Assembly (NCBI GenBank): GCA_903844785.1
Contig: CAIMVB010000415.1
Span: 1-7,460 of the forward strand
DNA from: an uncultured Rhodospirillales bacterium
GTDB lineage: Bacteria; Pseudomonadota; Alphaproteobacteria; Acetobacterales; Acetobacteraceae
Length of the DNA: 7,460 nt
Direction of reading: 5' to 3'
Shown: positions 5,863 through 7,460 of the stretch, in pieces
Position numbering within the stretch: the stretch's first letter is position 1
How the letters are laid out: each line of letters starts with the position of its first letter
The notes under the pieces: generated by a model
The model's input: only the letters and a program-made list of their open reading frames with translations
What the model was told of the DNA's origin: nothing
Database searches by the model: none
Program-made: the position numbers and the translations under genes

Positions 5863-6288
5863 ATGGCTGACACACCGCTCAATGGGGATATTCTTAGCCT
5901 TACTGCTCAGATTGTCTCGGCGCATGTGTCGCATAATTCAGTGCCCGCCAATGCCGTGCCGTCGCTGATCCAGGAAGTCTATCGCACCCTGACCTCAATT
6001 GAACGTGGACCCGCGCCCGTGGCCGAAAGGCCGGAACCGGCGGTGCCGGTCAAGAAATCCATCACACCCGATTACATTATCTGCCTGGAAGACGGCAAAA
6101 AGCTCAAAATGCTGAAGCGCCATTTGAAGACCTCCTTCAACCTGACGCCGGATCAATATCGTGAACGCTGGGGCCTGGGCGCTGATTACCCCATGGTTGC
6201 GCCGCGTTATGCCAAGCATCGTTCCAGCCTGGCCAAGAAAATTGGCCTTGGCACCGCGCCCCGCCAAAGGGCCAACGGCAAGGCCTGA
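5863..6288 (+). CDS. mucR: MucR/Ros-family transcriptional regulator
   Basis: The 141-residue protein has the typical length and two-part layout of MucR. Residues 9-46 (DILSLTAQIVSAHVSHN through SI) form the oligomerisation domain. A Pro/Glu-rich linker (47-63) leads to the DNA-binding domain from KKSITPDYIICLEDGKKLKMLKRHL to DYPMVAPRYAKHRSSLAKKIGLG (64-130), ending in a basic tail. In the zinc-finger region Cys74, Asp77 and His87 are present. The position four residues after His87 is Ser91, where Ros-type fingers usually have His, so zinc binding may be changed or lost; related non-zinc MucR proteins that still bind DNA are known. MucR proteins are global, H-NS-like regulators of AT-rich promoters for surface polysaccharide, motility and cell-cycle genes. 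ATG 5863 has GGAG (5852-5855) seven bases upstream and is preferred over TTG 5803, which overlaps the promoter. Confidence 0.92.
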   Translation: MADTPLNGDILSLTAQIVSAHVSHNSVPANAVPSLIQEVYRTLTSIERGPAPVAERPEPAVPVKKSITPDYIICLEDGKKLKMLKRHLKTSFNLTPDQYRERWGLGADYPMVAPRYAKHRSSLAKKIGLGTAPRQRANGKA

Positions 6289-6363
6289 AGCAGCCTGCCA
6301 CGCATTTTCTCTGGCTCTCCCCGCCATGGCGCCCGGATCCTAGGCCCAAAATTGCCGAAGTGC

Positions 6364-6398
6364 TGACATGGGTGATCAGAATACCCGCTGCCATGTCA
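6364..6398. repeat. 8-bp perfect inverted repeat downstream of mucR
   Basis: TGACATGG (6364-6371) and CCATGTCA (6391-6398) are exact reverse complements with a 19-base loop that itself contains a GGGT/ACCC pair. It lies 76 bases after the mucR stop and about 145 bases before the olsB-like start. No T-tract follows. It could be a weak mucR 3' hairpin or a regulator site for the downstream gene. Confidence 0.3.
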
Positions 6399-6417
6399 TG
6401 CATTCGCCTGAAGGCGC

Positions 6418-6437
6418 CCCAGCTTGCATCTGCTGGG
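6418..6437 (+). repeat. Short stem-loop in the mucR-olsB spacer
   Basis: CCCAGC (6418-6423) pairs with GCTGGG (6432-6437) across an 8-base loop and is followed by TAATTT. A weak terminator of the mucR transcript is possible, but the stem is only six pairs and the T-run is interrupted. The rest of the 254-bp spacer (6289-6542) shows no gene I can support and no good promoter pair. Confidence 0.25.
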
Positions 6438-6542
6438 TAATTTCGCCCGGCTGAAAACTGGTATAGAAGGCGCCGAGCGGCAGATGCCTTGGGGCATTCC
6501 CGGATGCGGGCCGCCCCCCCTTCGACGGATCGACCCATCAGC

Positions 6543-7361
6543 ATGAGCGAACCCCGCAAGACCGAGACTGAGCCTGGCTTCGGCGAAATCCGAGCCGGCA
6601 ATCTTGGCGTGCGCTTGGCGGTCAATCAGGCTGAAATCGATGCCGTACAGGCGCTACGCTTTCGCGTCTTTTATCAGGAAATGGGCGCCCGTCCGGATAC
6701 GGCCACGGCCAGCAGCCACCGTGACCGCGATGATTTCGACGCTGTGGCCGACCACCTTCTGGTGGTGGATCATTACCGTGGAGAGGGGCCAGAATCGGTT
6801 GTTGGCACCTATCGCCTGATCCGCCGGCACGCCGCTGAAGCGCTTGGCCGCTGGTATTCTGAGGCGGAATATGATGTCTCTCGGCTGGTTGCCTATCCCG
6901 GCCCAGTGCTGGAACTGGGCAGATCCTGCGTTGATGCCGCCTATCGCAGCCGCGGCACGCTGCAATTACTGTGGGATGGCATCGCAGCTTACGTGTTTCA
7001 GCATGAAATCGCGCTGATGTTCGGCTGCGCGTCCCTGCCTGGGACAGATCTGGATGTCCTGGCCGATCAATTGACCTATCTGCACGCGTTTCATCTGGCA
7101 CCAGAGGAATTGCGCCCGCGCGCTATTGCGGATCGTTATGTGGAAATGCGCCGCAAGGACCCGCACAGCATTGATAAAAGGGCCACACTGGCCGCCTTGC
7201 CACCACTCGTGAAAGGCTATTTGCGCCTTGGCGGATTTGTGGGCGATGGCGCCGTGCTGGATTTGCCTTTCAACACCACCGATGTGGCGGTGGTGGTGAA
7301 GACCGATCAGATTACGCAGAAATACCTGAAGCACTACGAACGCAAACACGCTGAGCGTTAA
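6543..7361 (+). CDS. olsB: OlsB-type GNAT acyltransferase (ornithine-acyl-ACP N-acyltransferase, hemolysin-like family)
   Basis: The 272-residue protein matches the long-chain N-acyltransferase family that contains OlsB. OlsB acylates ornithine with a 3-hydroxyacyl group from ACP to give lyso-ornithine lipid, the first step of this phosphorus-free membrane lipid. Conserved blocks in order are LRFRVFYQEMGA (38-49), DDFDAVADHLLVVD (63-76), VGTYRLIR (87-94), ELGRSCVD (124-131) followed by the LLWDGIAAYV helix, and the C-terminal LPPLVKGYLRLGGFVGDGAV with FNTTDVAVVV. It works at the inner face of the cytoplasmic membrane. No olsA, the second-step acyltransferase, is in the window. ATG 6543 was chosen because it gives a family-like N terminus; TTG 6489 and ATG 6504 are also in frame, and none has a clear Shine-Dalgarno. 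Related family members make other N-acyl amino acids, so ornithine is a probable rather than certain substrate. Confidence 0.82.
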   Translation: MSEPRKTETEPGFGEIRAGNLGVRLAVNQAEIDAVQALRFRVFYQEMGARPDTATASSHRDRDDFDAVADHLLVVDHYRGEGPESVVGTYRLIRRHAAEALGRWYSEAEYDVSRLVAYPGPVLELGRSCVDAAYRSRGTLQLLWDGIAAYVFQHEIALMFGCASLPGTDLDVLADQLTYLHAFHLAPEELRPRAIADRYVEMRRKDPHSIDKRATLAALPPLVKGYLRLGGFVGDGAVLDLPFNTTDVAVVVKTDQITQKYLKHYERKHAER

Positions 7362-7362
7362 G

Positions 7363-7402
7363 CGCGCCGGGCCGGGTTAGCATATGGCGCAAGCCCGGCG
7401 CG
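7363..7402. terminator. Strong inverted repeat between convergent genes, candidate terminator
   Basis: CGCGCCGGGC (7363-7372) and GCCCGGCGCG (7393-7402) are exact 10-base reverse complements with a 20-base loop. An alternative inner pairing, GCCGGGTT with AAGCCCGGC (one bulge), is also possible. It starts one base after the olsB-like stop and lies seven bases before the end of a leftward gene, the usual place for a shared bidirectional terminator. A clean T-run is missing (CACTTTAAAA follows), so termination may be partial or factor-assisted. Confidence 0.55.
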
Positions 7403-7408
7403 GTCACT

Positions 7409-7460
7409 TTAAAATGGCAAGATCGCGTCCAGCAATTCCTGCCCATAGCGCGGGCGCTGC
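7409..7460 (-). CDS. C-terminal end of an unidentified leftward gene
   Basis: On the minus strand a frame enters at the window edge and reads QRPRYGQELLDAILPF before a TAA stop at 7409-7411. The 16 visible residues look protein-like (charged and amphipathic, no rare codons). The stop also sits just beyond a strong inverted repeat that would suit the end of two convergent genes. Too little is present to name a family. It could be chance, since the frame is only 17 codons long. Confidence 0.4.
   Translation of the reverse strand, partial: QRPRYGQELLDAILPF

Noticed and set aside
6489..6542. Longer OlsB-like protein from TTG 6489 or ATG 6504
   Set aside because: The extra residues are low-complexity Ala/Pro/Arg with no conserved motif, though absence of a Shine-Dalgarno at 6543 leaves some doubt.

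Overview
This window looks like chromosomal DNA of an alphaproteobacterium, most likely Rhodospirillales and perhaps Acetobacteraceae-like. The evidence is the GC-rich coding sequence, a MucR/Ros-family regulator with the alphaproteobacterial CLEDGKK signature, a tsaB-rimI pair, an OlsB-type ornithine-lipid acyltransferase, and a stand-alone Bug/TctC solute-binding protein. The taxonomic call is inference from gene content. I see no rRNA, tRNA, IS element, phage gene or CRISPR array.

Left part (1-3726), metabolic and envelope genes. It starts with the N-terminal third of a leftward FAD-dependent amine/amino-acid oxidoreductase. This is divergent from a small MAPEG-family membrane protein, followed in the same direction by a single-domain rhodanese with its own intrinsic terminator. 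Convergent to these is a periplasmic Bug/TctC solute-binding protein, which is in turn divergent from a probable lipoprotein of the beta-lactamase-like (SxxK) serine hydrolase class. Each of the two divergent intergenic spaces carries a perfect inverted repeat.

Middle part (3814-4924). A tight two-gene operon encodes tsaB (t6A37 tRNA modification) and rimI (ribosomal-protein N-acetyltransferase).

Right part (4925-7361), the most distinctive stretch. A 72-residue protein resembles only the N-terminal helical domain of MucR and has no zinc-finger/DNA-binding part. A leftward TusA-family protein with a modified CPxP motif comes next, then a full-length MucR transcribed away from it. Between tusA-like and mucR lies an AT-rich 142-bp control region. 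It has a 22-bp palindrome directly against a good sigma70-type promoter (TTGAAA-17-TAAAAT). After a 254-bp spacer with two stem-loop candidates comes the olsB-like acyltransferase, ending in a strong inverted repeat shared with the tail of an unidentified leftward gene at the right edge.

How the genes may work together (inference): the truncated MucR-like protein may modulate the oligomerisation of the full MucR. MucR may in turn regulate itself and the divergent sulfur-transfer gene. TsaB is a tRNA-modification factor and the TusA relative could be one, so part of the region may concern translation. The remaining genes look like ordinary independent units.
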